The notes: generated by a model from the sequence alone, not told the origin. DNA of 64,000 nucleotides from Carallia brachiata (GCA_021464245.1 JADCRB010000006.1:1195621-1259620); one strand, 5' to 3'; shown: positions 46,707-59,143, counted from the first letter of the stretch. Translations and numbers: made by a program.

Positions 46707-47913
46707 TACACACATATATATATGTAAAATATTTCTAATTTGAATATTAGAAATTTAGAACAATTATTTGTTGTTGTGCAAAAAGTGAAATTAATTTTAT
46801 AGAATTACACACATGATTGTATTTACTTCTACAAATATATGTAATGTTGATACACTGGTAAGCCAAATTTATTCTACAAGGACGACATCCAACCACCGAC
46901 TCAGATGTCAACAATTACTTGCAAAACTTCTTGTAGCTCTGTTCTCACATCCACATGTCAAAGATCTCCAAAAACTTTTAACTAACTTGAGAAGCAAATG
47001 ATAAATTTTGAGCAGCTACAGAATGGACAAGCAAATGGATATTGAGTGCAAATGAACTTTGTGGGCGAGGGATGGACAAGAACACGTAACATTGTGAACA
47101 AAATTTTTTCCATTGCTGCTGAATTTTTTTTTACTATTTTTTTTTTTTTTGCAGACTTTTGCTATTGCTACTATCATGCCATAAACTCTCCTCTCTTTTT
47201 GTTGGGTCTCTTATATCTCTTTCTTTCCATTAAGCACAATTTTTCCTTACATGGAGCATCACATGATTGGAAGTCCTAGCTTCCAAACATTATGGAGTAT
47301 AAGGGGCTCTCATGCTAACTGTTGATGTACCTGATCATTGTTGCTGTTGCTATGATTTCAATTTCTTGCCTAGATTCCAACTATCCTCCTATAGTTTTTT
47401 TGAATTCTAAAATGGGAAAATAGGAGCACTAGGCATTGTTTCGTTCGTTGAAGGCTCTTGCCTCAACCCTCAGGTCTAGAATTCAAACCTCAAATCTAGC
47501 ATTCACCTTTCCTTCTCCTTCTCTTTAGCATTGGGCTATTATCTCCCATGGACCCAAAAAAAATATGGAAAGTATGGGTGGTGCTTCACAATCCCACCAA
47601 AAAATATTACGATTATGTACTCATGAAGGAGCAAAGTGACCAAATGGTAACAATATTCCTTGAGATAGAAAATGAATCATAAGTTTAATCTCATTACTCA
47701 ACCCCAGAACGATTCAATCCCAAGATATCTCACCCAGAATCAAATCTCTTACACTGAACCACACAAGTAATACTTAGATCGTGTGCCTCTGATTGAAGGT
47801 CTACTGACAGACTAAGCTTTGCCTTGGGCGGACAGGTTGGCCTTTGCTGCAATTTTTATATTTTTATATACACGTTTGCAATTTATTTATGTACTGTTGA
47901 ACTTGGTTTTATA

Positions 47914-47938
47914 TGTGTGTGTGTGTGTGTGTGTGTGT
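47914..47938. repeat. TG microsatellite
   Basis: About twelve TG units. Confidence 0.9.
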
Positions 47939-48411
47939 ACGTCTGTGCACCGTATGGGCTTGGCACGTGATAATAATTCATTTTTTATTTCTTTTTTGGT
48001 TCGTGAATCATTAGATTATGAATTATATCATGGAGGTAACGTTTTCGATTCTCATAAATCTCATATTCTCTTGTCTAAATTAAAATTCAAGACCTCCAAA
48101 ATAAAAATCTAAATTATTAAGTATTGGCCGCTAAATTATCTCCTTTAATTTTTCTTCTCTCTCTTCCTTTTATGCCTTTATTAGGCCTTCTAAAGATTGG
48201 GCATGGATTTTATTTAAATAAACACACTCAATTAAACTAAAGTAATTGGGCATTTGGGCTGAAGCTCATTTTAATTAACAAACTTAATTTGAGGTTTATT
48301 TCAAACTAAACGTTTGGCCCACTAGACAAGGATTAATATTTAAAATGGTGAAAATTAACCAACAATGACCGACAAATCCATAATCCACAAAAAAGTAGAA
48401 TCTTAAAATCC

Positions 48412-48617
48412 AAGGTCTAGTTGGTTAAGGCACTTTGTTTTAGGTAAGAGATTTTTGTGGTTCGAGCACCACCAGGAGCAACACTAGTATTAGGAGCCAT
48501 TGGTGATGTGGCTAAACCTAAGCCGCGAGTCATGTAATAACTATCCAAATTGTTTGCATTAGGTGGAATTGTCACAATCCCACCATTACTCCCCCATTTT
48601 CTTGACAAAAAAAAAAA
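48412..48617 (+). mobile_element. tRNA-derived SINE
   Basis: Starts with GGTCTAGTTGGTTAAGGCAC (A-box-like) and carries TGTGGTTCGAGCACC about 35 bases later (B-box-like). It is followed by a tRNA-unrelated body and an A-tail of eleven bases at 48607-48617. Length near 205 bp is typical for plant SINEs. A clear target duplication was not found. Confidence 0.55.
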
Positions 48618-49287
48618 TGTGAAATTGACCCGTAGACCTCATTCAAATGAAAGAAAAAAGATGACAGGCTTTAACCATAGAAAAAGATAAAAATAACAGA
48701 CTCATTAACAACAAGAAGATCGGACAAAATAGGTGTCAACTATATAAATCTTCAAAACTAGCTTACATATTTATGCCTAGACAATATAGTTTATGATTTG
48801 TCAAATTCCTCAAAGTTTCACAAAACTTTTTATTGCCACTTAAAACTGAATTATACAATTAAATATGAATCTTCCAAACAGCGCAGTGGAGACAGATTGA
48901 GGAGTGGTGCTGGTAACTCTGTTTTCTCGTGTAATGTTACAGGCACGTATAAATCTTACTAATTTTTTTACATCGAAGAAAAAATGTATTTCACACCAAA
49001 AAAGGGCTAGTATTTACCATTACATAACAGCCGCAGTTCAATGATGTTATATATAAGAACTATACTTTTCTGCGGAAAAAAGCCACTGTATATCCTAAAA
49101 TTTGTGCGAACCTTTTTCTTTCTTTTTTGGTGCAAAATTTGTTTGAACTATATTTACAAATAAAACGCTCAATATCCATCTGGAATATCACACAATCGAT
49201 CCTTTCTTTTTTTCTTTATTTTACCTAATCATTCGCGTGAGTAAAGAAATCCTAACCCGCGATAGATTAGACAATTTAAACATAAAA

Positions 49288-49398
49288 TGTTCAAAGCAAG
49301 GGGTAACAAACAGAAGAAGCGTTGGGACAGCAGTGGGACATAATGTTCCAAGCAAGGCGTTACAAACAGAAGTTTTGTGGAGGCAGTCGGCAGTGGAA
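49288..49398. repeat. Two-copy ~57-bp repeat followed by an A-tail
   Basis: TGTTCAAAGCAAGGGGTAAC and, about 57 bases on, TGTTCCAAGCAAGGCGTTAC; both continue with AAACAGAAG. A GGGAC/GGCAGT-rich spacer follows each. This G+C-richer patch is followed by an uninterrupted A-run of about 18 bases at 49433-49450, suggesting a retroposed origin. Confidence 0.7.
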
Positions 49399-50754
49399 CG
49401 TTGCACGGGCGGAAGCCACACACTATACCCCAAAAAAAAAAAAAAAAAAGAAAACACTCATACATATCCTAATTTTTATTGTTTTGATTGTTATCCTGAA
49501 TAAAATAAGATAGATAGTTTTCACAATAAAAATTCAATAGTTCTTGCAATAAAAATTAAAAAAAAATTATTATAAATGTTTTCAGTCTTATTAAAAAAAA
49601 TTATCAGTATTATTTCATTTATAACACTAATCAGAACACATACAAACATTTTCTATATATATATCTATATCATTTTGCATTCATGTTTATCATGTTTCTC
49701 CCAGAACCAGTTAGCTAAATGAGGACAAGGCAGTCCCGGAAATTGCGCATAAAGGCATGTTTGCTGATCAACAAACAACAACTACTTCCCTTGTGCATTT
49801 CATCAATTCCAATTTATGCTTCTCCTTAATTGTCTATCAACCATTTATAAAAATTCTTGTATTAGAGCATCTCATCAAACTATAAATCCCAAAATAAAAT
49901 ATGATTGGATAATTCAATGCACATCTTATAATATCTGCTTTTTAGTGCTTTTACAGTCTAATGAGTGTCATTAGTCCCACACCATCCACCCCACCACACC
50001 TCTTTTGTGTACCTGCCGAAAATGCCGATATAATGAAAAATGATGTTTCAATCTTATCATATACAGTCCTCTGTTATTTATAGAAGTGTATAACCGCTTT
50101 CTTTCTATTTTCAATAATTGATTTCCTTTTAGGAGTGCGCATGCTATAACCATAAGGCATGATAGACAATAAGGTCCCAGACGATATGGATGGGGTATCC
50201 ATAATCACGAGAAAAGGTTAATGGATTGAGGAGGATGGACTGATGTGGACCGAGTTAAGTGTTATATATACAGTTCATATGTTTATTATATATCAATTTT
50301 AATAGTAAGTTTTATACGTTTTTATATGTTCTTATTTTAAAAAATTTATGACTTGTAAAATTATTAATATTACTGTATAATAAACTTACTAAAAATATAT
50401 ATAAAAAATAATTCCAGTCATCTCGGACTCCATCTCTATCTCAATTCATGTACTTTTGCCCCTACAATGATTGATTTCAAGACACGGAATTGCATTAAGA
50501 AGTTGAGTGACGTCTATGTTTTGCATACAAAAATGCGAGTTGTGTGGATGTGGAGCCGAAAATACTTAATAATGATTAGCCGGCCCTTCTATTTAGTTAT
50601 TTCATGTCTTGTACGCAATATAAACCCGTGTTGTTTTCTTGTAGAAAACGTCGCCCCGCCCTTCTCTTAGCTTTTAGGCAAAGTCGCACAAGCACATGAA
50701 GCAAAGCAATGCTGTACTTTTTTCTTTTTTCTTAAGCAAATTGGCAAGCTAGGT

Positions 50755-51235
50755 CACATTCGAGTCAAATTATTTTGAGTAATGAGTCATTCATATTTTA
50801 AGTCTTTTAAATTTCGGATGCATTAAGTTTGGAGTTTAACGAGTTTCATGTTATTTGGGTTTTGAGTATTTTGAATTACCAGTTCATTTACGTTGCGATA
50901 TTTCAGGTTATAAATTCATCAAATTTGGAATCTATCTAGTCTTGTGTCATTCGAATATTGAGTATTTCAAGTTTTGAATATATTGAATTTTGAGTCTTTT
51001 GAATTTTGGACTCGAGTTAATTGAGTTTTGCGTCAATTAAATTTCATATCATTTTGATTTCGAATTAAGTGGATTTTGGATCATTTCATATTCAATTTAT
51101 TCTAATTTTGAGTGGATTCAGGTTCAAGCCATTTGGTTTTCGAATCATTGACATTCCAGTTAATACAAGTTGAATCAAATCAAATTTCAAGCAAATTAAA
51201 ATGAATCATTCAAGTTGAGTGAAATTTTAACACTT
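50755..51235. repeat. Quasi-periodic degenerate repeat zone
   Basis: About 480 bases made of imperfect 18-22-base modules resembling GAGTCATTTGAATTTTGAGT, with irregular spacing and frequent changes. No coding frame. Confidence 0.55.
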
Positions 51236-51798
51236 TTTTTTTCTTTTGTTTTTTTTCTTTTTTGGTCTTGGGAAAGATTAAACCCATAAAAAGGAGGAGG
51301 GAGGAGTGTAATAGGAGTAAAACTCTTGACTGCACCCTTAATCAATAAGATTAATGATCACTCGAATTAATGCTCAGGTCACCATTTCCATTTTTTCTGA
51401 GTTGGTATAAAATTTGATCATTAATTGCTAGAATTAATAATTTTTATGAGAAATTTCAAAATTAATATTTAAGTTACCCTACCTGTACAAAAAGGCTAGT
51501 GGCATAACGATGTCTTTTTTACTATACATATGCAAGAATAATTTAGTAAACATGCATTTGTTTTCATCTAAAAGGCTAAAATCTAAAATTGGTAAATTTA
51601 ACAGTCGAACAATAAAAAAAATGTGAGGGGACAGATTTTACAAAAATAAAATGTTATATTTATAATTAAATGGCACTAATTTAAAATTTTAGCATATCTG
51701 AAATTCTTTCCTTTGCAATAAGGCCTTGACTAGGCCTTCACTCACCTTTTTTTTTTTTTTTTTGTCTCGTCCTTAGATCAGATGTTGTGATTTTATTA

Positions 51799-53314
51799 GG
51801 CAAAAAAAATAATAAAAGATGTGATTTTGTCATCACGTTTGAGCTTTTTTAAAAAAAAAATTTGTCCACTTCATTTTATTTTTATTTTTTGACTTTTACA
51901 CTTCACGTTTATTCTGAAGCCATTTCTTGTCATTCTCTGTTAGTCATCCGTAACTTCATGTGGCGATTAAACGTTGTCCTCGTAAGCAAAATGTCGACTA
52001 GTCGAAGGCCATGTAGCATTTTTCATAAAAACTATTGATTTTTTATTTCAAAATATAATATTTTATTTGAAAAATGAAAAAATTCCAAAAAATAAAAATC
52101 TTAAAAATTTTTTAAAATTATATTCATTTTCAAAAATCCATAATTTTTATAAAATCCAAAATACTACTTAAAAATTCAGAACATCATTCAAAAAATATAT
52201 TTTTATTTAAAAAGGTCTGAGATTTTTATTTTATAAATGAGAATCTATCAAAAAATTCCAAAAATTAAAAATCCTAAAAATTTTTAAAAATTATATTCAT
52301 TTTCAAAAATCCATAATTATTATAAAATCCAAAATACTACTTAAAAATTCAGAACATCATTCAAAAAAAATAAATTTTCATTTAAAAAGGCCTGACATTT
52401 TTATTTTATAAATGAGAATCTTAAAAATTATGAAAAATTCCATTTTATATACAAAAAATATAAAATTTCGCAAACATCTAAAAGATTTTAAGAAAAATAG
52501 GAACTTAAATAAAAGAAAATTAAAAAATAAAAATTGAAAAAATCCACAAAATTGTTTTGGGCTCCCAAGATATCTCTCTTTCTCTATTTTCAATAAAAAT
52601 TATAGGCGAAAGAGCTAGAAAAAAATACAAGAGAGAGATAGAGAGAGAGAGAGAGAAAGAAAGAAATTTTCGAATTTTTAAAAATTATTGAAAATTTTGA
52701 TTTTTTTTCTATTTTCTTTAATTCTCAATTTTTTAAAGAGAGAAAGAGAGTGATAGAAAAGAGAAAGAACAAATTTTGCGGATTTTTTCAACTTTTATTT
52801 CGTTAATTATCAAATTTTTAAAATTTTGATTTTTCTAAAAACATTCAGGTTTTAAGAAAATTTACATATATAATCTGGAATTTTTCATAATTATTTAGAT
52901 TTTTCATTTTTTTGATTTCAAACTAAAAATCTCAGATTTTTATATAAAAATCAAAATTTTTTGAATAACAATCTGAATATTTGAAATAATATTTTTCGAT
53001 TTTTATGGATTTTTAAAATAAATTCATTTTTTATCTTTTTTGTGATTTTTTTCAATGTTTTTTATTTTAAAATAAAATATTTAAAATTTTAAGTAAAAAA
53101 ATTAATTTTGTAAGAATAATGCCACATGATTTTTAATTGATCAATATTTTGCTTACATAAATAATGTTTGATCATCACATGGCTAAGATAACGGAAGCCT
53201 AATAAAGAATAATGAAAAAAGATTACAGAATGATTGTGAAATGGTAGAATTCAAAACAACATAAAAATAAAAACTTAAACATAGAGGATGAAATCATAAA
53301 ATCATGCTCTGTCG
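51799..53314. mobile_element. Long inverted-repeat element E (Mutator-like)
   Basis: The outer parts are inverted copies of each other over about 350 bases. For example, CTCGTAAGCAAAATGTCGAC on the left matches ATGTAAGCAAAATATTGATC read on the minus strand at about 53135-53160. An 8-bp repeat TTTTATTA occurs at 51791-51798 and 53315-53322. The interior is extremely A+T-rich, with an AG-rich core (52615-52670) and a tandem duplication of about 185 bp (52063-52430). It resembles element A in composition. No coding capacity; exact termini are uncertain. Confidence 0.55.
52063..52430. repeat. Tandem duplication inside element E, unit ~185 bp
   Basis: AAAAATTCCAAAAA followed by TATATTCATTTTCAAAAATC, CAAAATACTACTTAAAAATT, CAGAACATCATTC and AAAAAGGTCTGA occurs twice in a row with small differences. 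The second copy has GGCCTGA in place of GGTCTGA. Confidence 0.85.
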
Positions 53315-53322
53315 TTTTATTA

Positions 53323-54770
53323 TATTTGTAATAATAATCTCATTCTCTAGTTTTCTTTTTGTCAATTTGATTACATGATAATATGAAATAAATCTTTACA
53401 CCAAGGCTCACACTTCTTTAATTTAGTGTCTTTCATCTTGGAGAAAAAAAAAAAAAAAAACATAAAAGCAGCCAACCATATAAGACCTAGACCAATTGTC
53501 CCTAATTTGTCCAAAGAGGGAAAGATGGAGGCCAACTGTCAACGAGACTTTGAATGGAATGAGCATGAAATGGACTAATCACCCAATTTGGTAGAAAAAA
53601 GTAAGCATTAACAAAGACATTATTTTTTTTTTGGTGCAAAGACATTATTGTGCCACTGATTCTTCAGAATCAAGATGTGACCGTAATGGCATCTCCGTGG
53701 GGTAAGGCAAGGACATTTCCATAGTATTTATTGTGAGATGCCGACGGAAATCATAATTGAAAAACCAAAAAAAAAAAAAAAGGGCAACTTGAATATTACC
53801 GAGCCATTACTTAACATGCAATTCCCAGTTTTTTTTTTTTTGGTATACGGAAAAAATATGTGGCATCTTGTAGAATTACTGACCCCAAAATCAACTGGAC
53901 ATTCGTTCATAGAACAACATAAAAACAAAGCTATCAATGCACACGAGAGATTAATCTTAAATGCAATCAAAAGAAAAAGAAAAAAAAAACAGAGAGACTG
54001 TGAAAGGCTATGAAGTGCGCGCAGATATGGGGTGTAGACATGATGTATATTTGACACGGTACGGACTTGAATCCAACGCATAAAAAATATGACCATTAAA
54101 AAATTTGGAAAAAAGATAGGTACAACTCAAATATGGCAATGACAAGTTTGGAACACGTTAAGAAGATGCATAAGCTTGTAAAAAAAAAAAAAAAAAGAGA
54201 AGATGCTTAAGAAACACCTATGACACTTTTTTTTGTTGGAAAAAAAGTTAGAAAAATAAAGAAAAAATAAGTGAGAGGGAAAATTTTTTTATTCTTTTAT
54301 TAAAGTATTATATTTTTATGTATTTGTATACATTATATAGGCTTTTTGAATTTTAATGATAAAAATAAACTTAGCTCGAAATTAACGTTACACTTATAAT
54401 GAATGTTTCTATCTATTTATTTTTGTAAGTACACAATGATTAATATTAAACAATAATAAATATTTTAAATAATAATATTTACATGAATTTATGTGTGTAT
54501 GTAAATATAAATATATACACAATTATATCATATCATGTATGTTTTCTAATCTTTTTAAAATTAATATATTATTTTTGTATTACAATGTTTATATCACCAC
54601 ACCCGTATCCGTGCGATATAAACAAATGGTTATGTAATTTCATGACCATTCGTGGTCTTTGCGAGAAACTAATATTAATTAATTAATTAATCTGGTCAAT
54701 TATTGATTTAGTGGGAAAGTACAAAGTGGATGGAAAGCGTCTCTTCAAAAAGTGTAAACCATAAATTTTC
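53323..54770. other. Intergenic sequence upstream of the carboxypeptidase gene
   Basis: No gene or repeat is supported apart from several A-runs and T-runs (53440, 53770, 53830, 54180). Overlapping open frames on both strands at 53728-54096 are low in complexity and have no recognisable domain. Confidence 0.4.
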
Positions 54771-54776
54771 GAGCTC

Positions 54777-54784
54777 TATTTAAG
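54777..54784 (+). promoter_or_regulatory. TATA box of the carboxypeptidase gene
   Basis: TATTTAAG lies about 120 bases before the start codon. A transcription start near 54805-54815 would give a leader of about 90 bases containing a CA run. Assignment is by motif and distance. Confidence 0.55.
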
Positions 54785-54899
54785 CACAGCTTTGTTCAAC
54801 CCACGTGGAATACACTTCCAAAAATTCAAGATTCCTGCTTCCAACTCTCGCCTAATTGGTTTCACACACACACACAAACAACCCAAAAGATTGGACAGA

Positions 54900-57548
54900 A
54901 TGGCATCGGCTTTCTGTTTTCTTCACCTGTTTTTGTTTCTTTTTGCTTCGTCTACTTCATTATTCGTTTACGCAACATATCCTGATGAACAAGTAGTTGG
55001 CTTCTCTTCCACGCTCAACTCCCCCAGACAACGTGCAGAAACGCTCATAAGGCAGCTTAACCTATTCCCTAAGCATGCTATCAACATGGCCGTTGACGAG
55101 ACTCCGCCCGCTGCTGCAGGAAGTCTTGTTGAGAAGCAATTCAAATTCCCTATTCTCGGTGATCCCAGCCCTTCTGTTCAAGATTTGGCACACCATGCTG
55201 GATACTACAGGCTTCCCCACACAAAAGCTGCAAGGTATTTGACAGACTTTGTTGCTCAATTGTCTGGATACAGTATCAATAATTAAATGTTTTTTGTCCT
55301 TGGCTTTGGTTTGTTATGTCTGTCTGTCTGTCTCTCTGTCTGTCTGTACTAATGTGGCATACAGTACACACATGTTCTGTTTGTCCTGTGCTTCTTCTGA
55401 AGACCCGCACTCTACCGAATTTCTTTTCATATTTTCTGCAGAATGTTCTACTTTTTCTTCGAATCCCGGAATAGCAAGAACGATCCTGTTGTCATATGGT
55501 TGACAGGAGGGCCGGGTTGCAGCAGCGAATTGGCATTGTTTTATGAGAATGGTCCTTTCCAGATTGCAGACAACATGTCCCTTGTGTGGAATACCTACGG
55601 TTGGGACAGGGTAATTATAAAAACGCTTCACCATTGCTCTGTAACTTTTTCCCCAGATCTTTGTATTTTATCAATACAAAACATTATGCTATTTAACAGA
55701 ATGCAACACATACTGTTATCTCTTTGGCAGGCGTCAAATCTAATCTACGTTGACCAGCCGACCGGAACCGGCTTCAGCTATACAACAGATGCGGATGACA
55801 TTCGACACAATGAAACAGGTGTTAGCAATGACTTGTACGACTTCTTGCAGGTGCGTGTCACTTGCATTGAGCTTTCTTTCTTGCCCAAAGAACTCTTGTA
55901 TGTTCCATGATGCTTCAGCACAGAAATTTGTGTTCAATATTATTCATCTGACCTGTCTCTGTACTGCCAGCAATTTTTCAAAATGCATCCTCAGTTGGCC
56001 AAAAACGATTTCTACATAACGGGGGAATCTTATGCTGGGCATTACATCCCAGCCTTTGCTTCTCGGGTTCACCAAGGAAACAAAAATAGAGGCGGAATTC
56101 ACATAAATCTTAAGGTATTTTTCCCATCTAAGTTGACTAACCTGCAGCTGCTTGAATCATACTATATTATCTTTATTTTCTGATAAAGGTACCTCTCCTG
56201 CGCTTGCAACGTGATTGTCTGCAAAATTGGTAACAGGGATTTGCGATTGGAAATGGCCTCACTAACCCTTCCATCCAGTACCAAGCATACACAGATTATG
56301 CTTTGGAAAACAAGCTGATACAGCAATCTGATTATGATAGAATCAACAAAATGCTGCCAGACTGTGAGCAGGCAATCAAAGCTTGTGGTAATTTGTCTCA
56401 TTTCAGTCCCTTATCACCTACGATGTATCTGTCATGTCGCAAATAATAAAATCGTATTTTCCAGAGAAGAGAAGGATTCAACGGAACTTTCTATTCGTTA
56501 ATAACTACATAGGAACTTGGCTATAATTTGTTGCTCGTATGGTTATTGATTACACTGATCTGGAAATGCTCAGGTATTGATGAAGCTTCTGCTTGTGACG
56601 ATGCTTTTTCTTCTTGTACCGGCATATTCAATGATATCATGAGAGTTGCAGGTGAAATAAATGTAAGAAAGCTTAATTTGAACGATCCATCCTCCAAATG
56701 ATTAAGAAAGCATGGGTTATGAGTAAATGGAGATTGTTTTCCGTTCTCATGAAAATTTGCGGTCATTTGGATTTTCAGTACTATGATATTCGGAAGAAAT
56801 GCGAAGGCAATTTATGCTATGATTTCTCAAGCATGGAGGGATTTTTAAATCAGAAAACTGTTAGGGATGCTCTTGGTGTAGGAAACAGAGAATTTGTTTC
56901 ATGCAGCAGCGAGGTTTATGATGCCATGCAAAGGGATTGGATGAGGAATCTTGAAGTGGGGATCCCAACCCTCCTCGAGGATGGTATCAAGGTGCTTATC
57001 TATGCTGGAGAGGAGGATCTCATATGCAACTGGCTTGGTGAGCATATATGATGTGGTTGGAACCTCATTAATAGCCATCTTTGTGATGACCGTTTTCTTG
57101 AGATTTTTCCTTGTGCAGGAAATTCGAGATGGGTGCATGCTATGGAGTGGTCTGGCCAGAAAGAATTTGAAGCAGCTTCCATAGTGCCATTCGCAGTTGA
57201 GGGAACAGAAGCAGGGCAGCTGAAAAGCCATGGCCCTCTGAGCTTCCTCAAGGTCTCTCTCTTGCACACAGACAAAGTGTTCCTTTGCTGTCACCATAAC
57301 ATCAAAATTCCATTCTAAACCACAATTAATACACCTGAATACAAGCCTACAAACACAGAGTTTATCTTTGCTTGCAGCATAATGTCAAAAAACTAATCTA
57401 AGCCACAATTGGTAATGCTTTCCAGGTTCACAAAGCTGGTCACATGGTTCCAATGGATCAGCCAAAAGCTGCATTACAGATGCTAACAAGCTGGATGCAA
57501 GGGAAGCTTGTCATGACTAGACATAAAGATAGTGTTGCTCCCAAGTGA
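54900..57548 (+). CDS. Serine carboxypeptidase-like protein (SCPL47/48/49 type)
   Basis: Intact gene of nine exons, all with GT-AG introns: 54900-55234, 55442-55610, 55731-55850, 55971-56114, 56237-56387, 56574-56662, 56779-57037, 57119-57252, 57426-57548 (stop TGA). The joined frame is 507 residues without a stop, normal for peptidase family S10. The ATG has a good context (AGAATGG). Residues 1-25 form a hydrophobic signal peptide, then a propeptide, so the protein should enter the secretory pathway (vacuole or outside the cell). Conserved blocks: [10 protein letters not shown] (132-141, oxyanion region), GESYAGH with catalytic Ser228, [11 protein letters not shown] with Asp416, and [10 protein letters not shown] with His473. 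N-X-S/T sites lie at 156 and 195. The family cleaves C-terminal residues from peptides. The subgroup call rests on [11 protein letters not shown] and DLYDFLQ-type segments; the natural substrate is not known. Confidence 0.96.
55318..55347. repeat. TCTG microsatellite in intron 1
   Basis: Seven or so TCTG/TCTC tetranucleotide units within the first intron of the carboxypeptidase gene, which makes it a likely length polymorphism. Confidence 0.85.
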
Positions 57549-58290
57549 TTGCCCCAATTAAGCTTTTGCCTTTCCTTTCTTAGCAATTTGCACGATCCAA
57601 GGACACAAGTTCCTCAAAATATTGTCATCTCAACTCATTCACAGATACAAAATTGAAGATATATTTTTTTTTTTCTGTGTAGCATGTAAGCCGAATCAAT
57701 CTGTTATACAGTTCCATCATACACCTTTGGACCATAAACAGCACAAAGCCATCAAGTTAAACTACCGAATCTAATTAGGAGTATTAAGACCAATCTGCTA
57801 CCTTGATGCTTAGCAGAACAGAGACGGGTTTGATGACAACATATGCAGTTTGTTTGCAAAACAGAATAAAAATTCAAGGCAATGGTGTTCTGGTGTACAT
57901 TACTACATATTACTTCTGCTATTTGACAACAAACAAGTAATTCCCTGTGTCATTTGAACTTGCAACTTTTGGGAAATTTGAACGCATTACTTAAGGGCAA
58001 GCGGCACTTCCTCATTATTAAGGCATCTGTCCTACTACTAATATTTGCGTAGACACAAAGAATGGTGATTTTAGTAAACATAACGGATAACTAGCACTAC
58101 AATTCTTGCTCTGCATCCTGCTGCATTCTGGGGACAATGTAAATTCTAAATGTACAAGATGGCTGAATTTCAGCAACCACGTAAGAGTGATGCAACCAGA
58201 TAGTTCGGCAATAAGAGTGAATAAGAATGCCAGCAACAACAAAGGAAGCCTATGGAGTTTGAATTTCTATGCAGCACCACTATCAAAATC
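57549..58290. other. 3' flank of the carboxypeptidase gene
   Basis: Probable 3' untranslated region and spacer. AATAAA occurs at about 57865 but is rather far from the stop codon; no nearer canonical signal was seen. No gene is supported on the plus strand. Confidence 0.4.
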
Positions 58291-58293
58291 GCA

Positions 58294-59132
58294 CTTTCCC
58301 ACCTGTATACAGCCACATGTACAAAGGAACAACAATTATGCGTAGATAAGTTCTTGTAAAAGTACTTCTAAATGGTGTCTACTTTGCACTGTAGTACAAC
58401 AAGTAACCTTGGCAATCCATTGACCAACAAAGGGAAAAGAAGAAGAAAAGGAAAAAAAAAAAAAAAAAAGGAACCATAGAGAAAAATTAAGAGCTTGTTC
58501 TTATACCAGACACTTTCATTTAATGTTGATTTGTTGGCTGTGCTTGGAGACCAGAGGCCAAATGTCCAGTTGGTACTCTGCATGCAAACATTGGAATCTA
58601 TTGACTACCGTTGTTTGGAGTTAAATTAAACATCAGCCGCACAAGAACAAGAAGCAGCCACAAACTGAAAATTCCTTGAAGACAGACAAACTTCCAAGCT
58701 TAATATAGTAGTCCAAATAAACTGACTGCCAAGGGACTTAAAAATGCATCAGCATATACAATTAAGAAGATAAAAACAAACTGACTGCGAAAGAGGTAGC
58801 ATAACTGGAGAGGAGACAGAAGAACGGCTTAAAACATATTATATACTTGTTCTAACCAGAAAAATGGTGCAAGAGGTTCATCAGCAAAGCACTCGGACGA
58901 AGATGCTGGCAGCATCACCACCTTCAAAAGAAACATATTGCATTCAGCACATTTGGCTATTGGTATCTGCCCAGTGCTCACACCACGCCACCGTCACTCC
59001 GCATAATAAAAACGAGAAACAGAAAACGAAAGTATGAAATATGTTTCTTACCAGGCCCAAATCCGGATCTTCGTGGTTCCTTTCACGCTTCGTCTGGGTT
59101 GTTGCTCCGACAAATGGATTCAGGAGGAGGAC
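58294..59132 (-). pseudogene. Exon-like pieces of an unidentified minus-strand gene
   Basis: On the minus strand three exon-like blocks have open frames, matching phases and GT-AG borders. Block A is 59052-59132 (27 codons, ...GATTQTKRERNHEDPDLGL). Block B is 58847-58921 (25 codons, VVMLPASSSECFADEPLAPF...). Block C is 58507-58577 (STNWTFGLWSPSTANK...). A and B join in frame, and B joins C in frame. A fourth block from 58302 is possible (AG|GTGGGAAAG), but the frame is unconvincing. No start codon is found upstream: a TTA repeat and the LINE follow directly, so the 5' end is missing. I do not recognise the protein. It could be a truncated gene, or the true gene may have distant upstream exons beyond the LINE. 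Confidence 0.35.
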
Positions 59133-59143
59133 CTATCTCCTCC

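Larger units (their letters stand above)
45930..48410. other. Intergenic sequence with microsatellites
   Basis: No gene is supported. It contains a CA dinucleotide run (46687-46706) and a TG run (47914-47938). A weak SINE-like stretch near 47430-47560 has an A-box/B-box-like spacing and ends in a short A-tail. Small open frames here have no recognisable domain. Confidence 0.4.
48618..51798. other. Intergenic sequence with repeats
   Basis: No gene is supported. It contains a two-copy minisatellite (49288-49398) followed by a long A-run, and a quasi-periodic zone at 50755-51235, both listed separately. The rest is A+T-rich. Confidence 0.4.

Noticed and set aside
53728..54096. Overlapping open frames on both strands upstream of the carboxypeptidase gene
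   Set aside because: They consist mainly of lysine- or phenylalanine-rich runs from A/T tracts, match no family, and have no splice or promoter context.
54792..54899. N-terminal extension of the carboxypeptidase frame upstream of 54900
   Set aside because: It opens at a TTG, not an ATG, and would place a hydrophilic stretch before the signal peptide; the ATG at 54900 has good context and a proper signal sequence.
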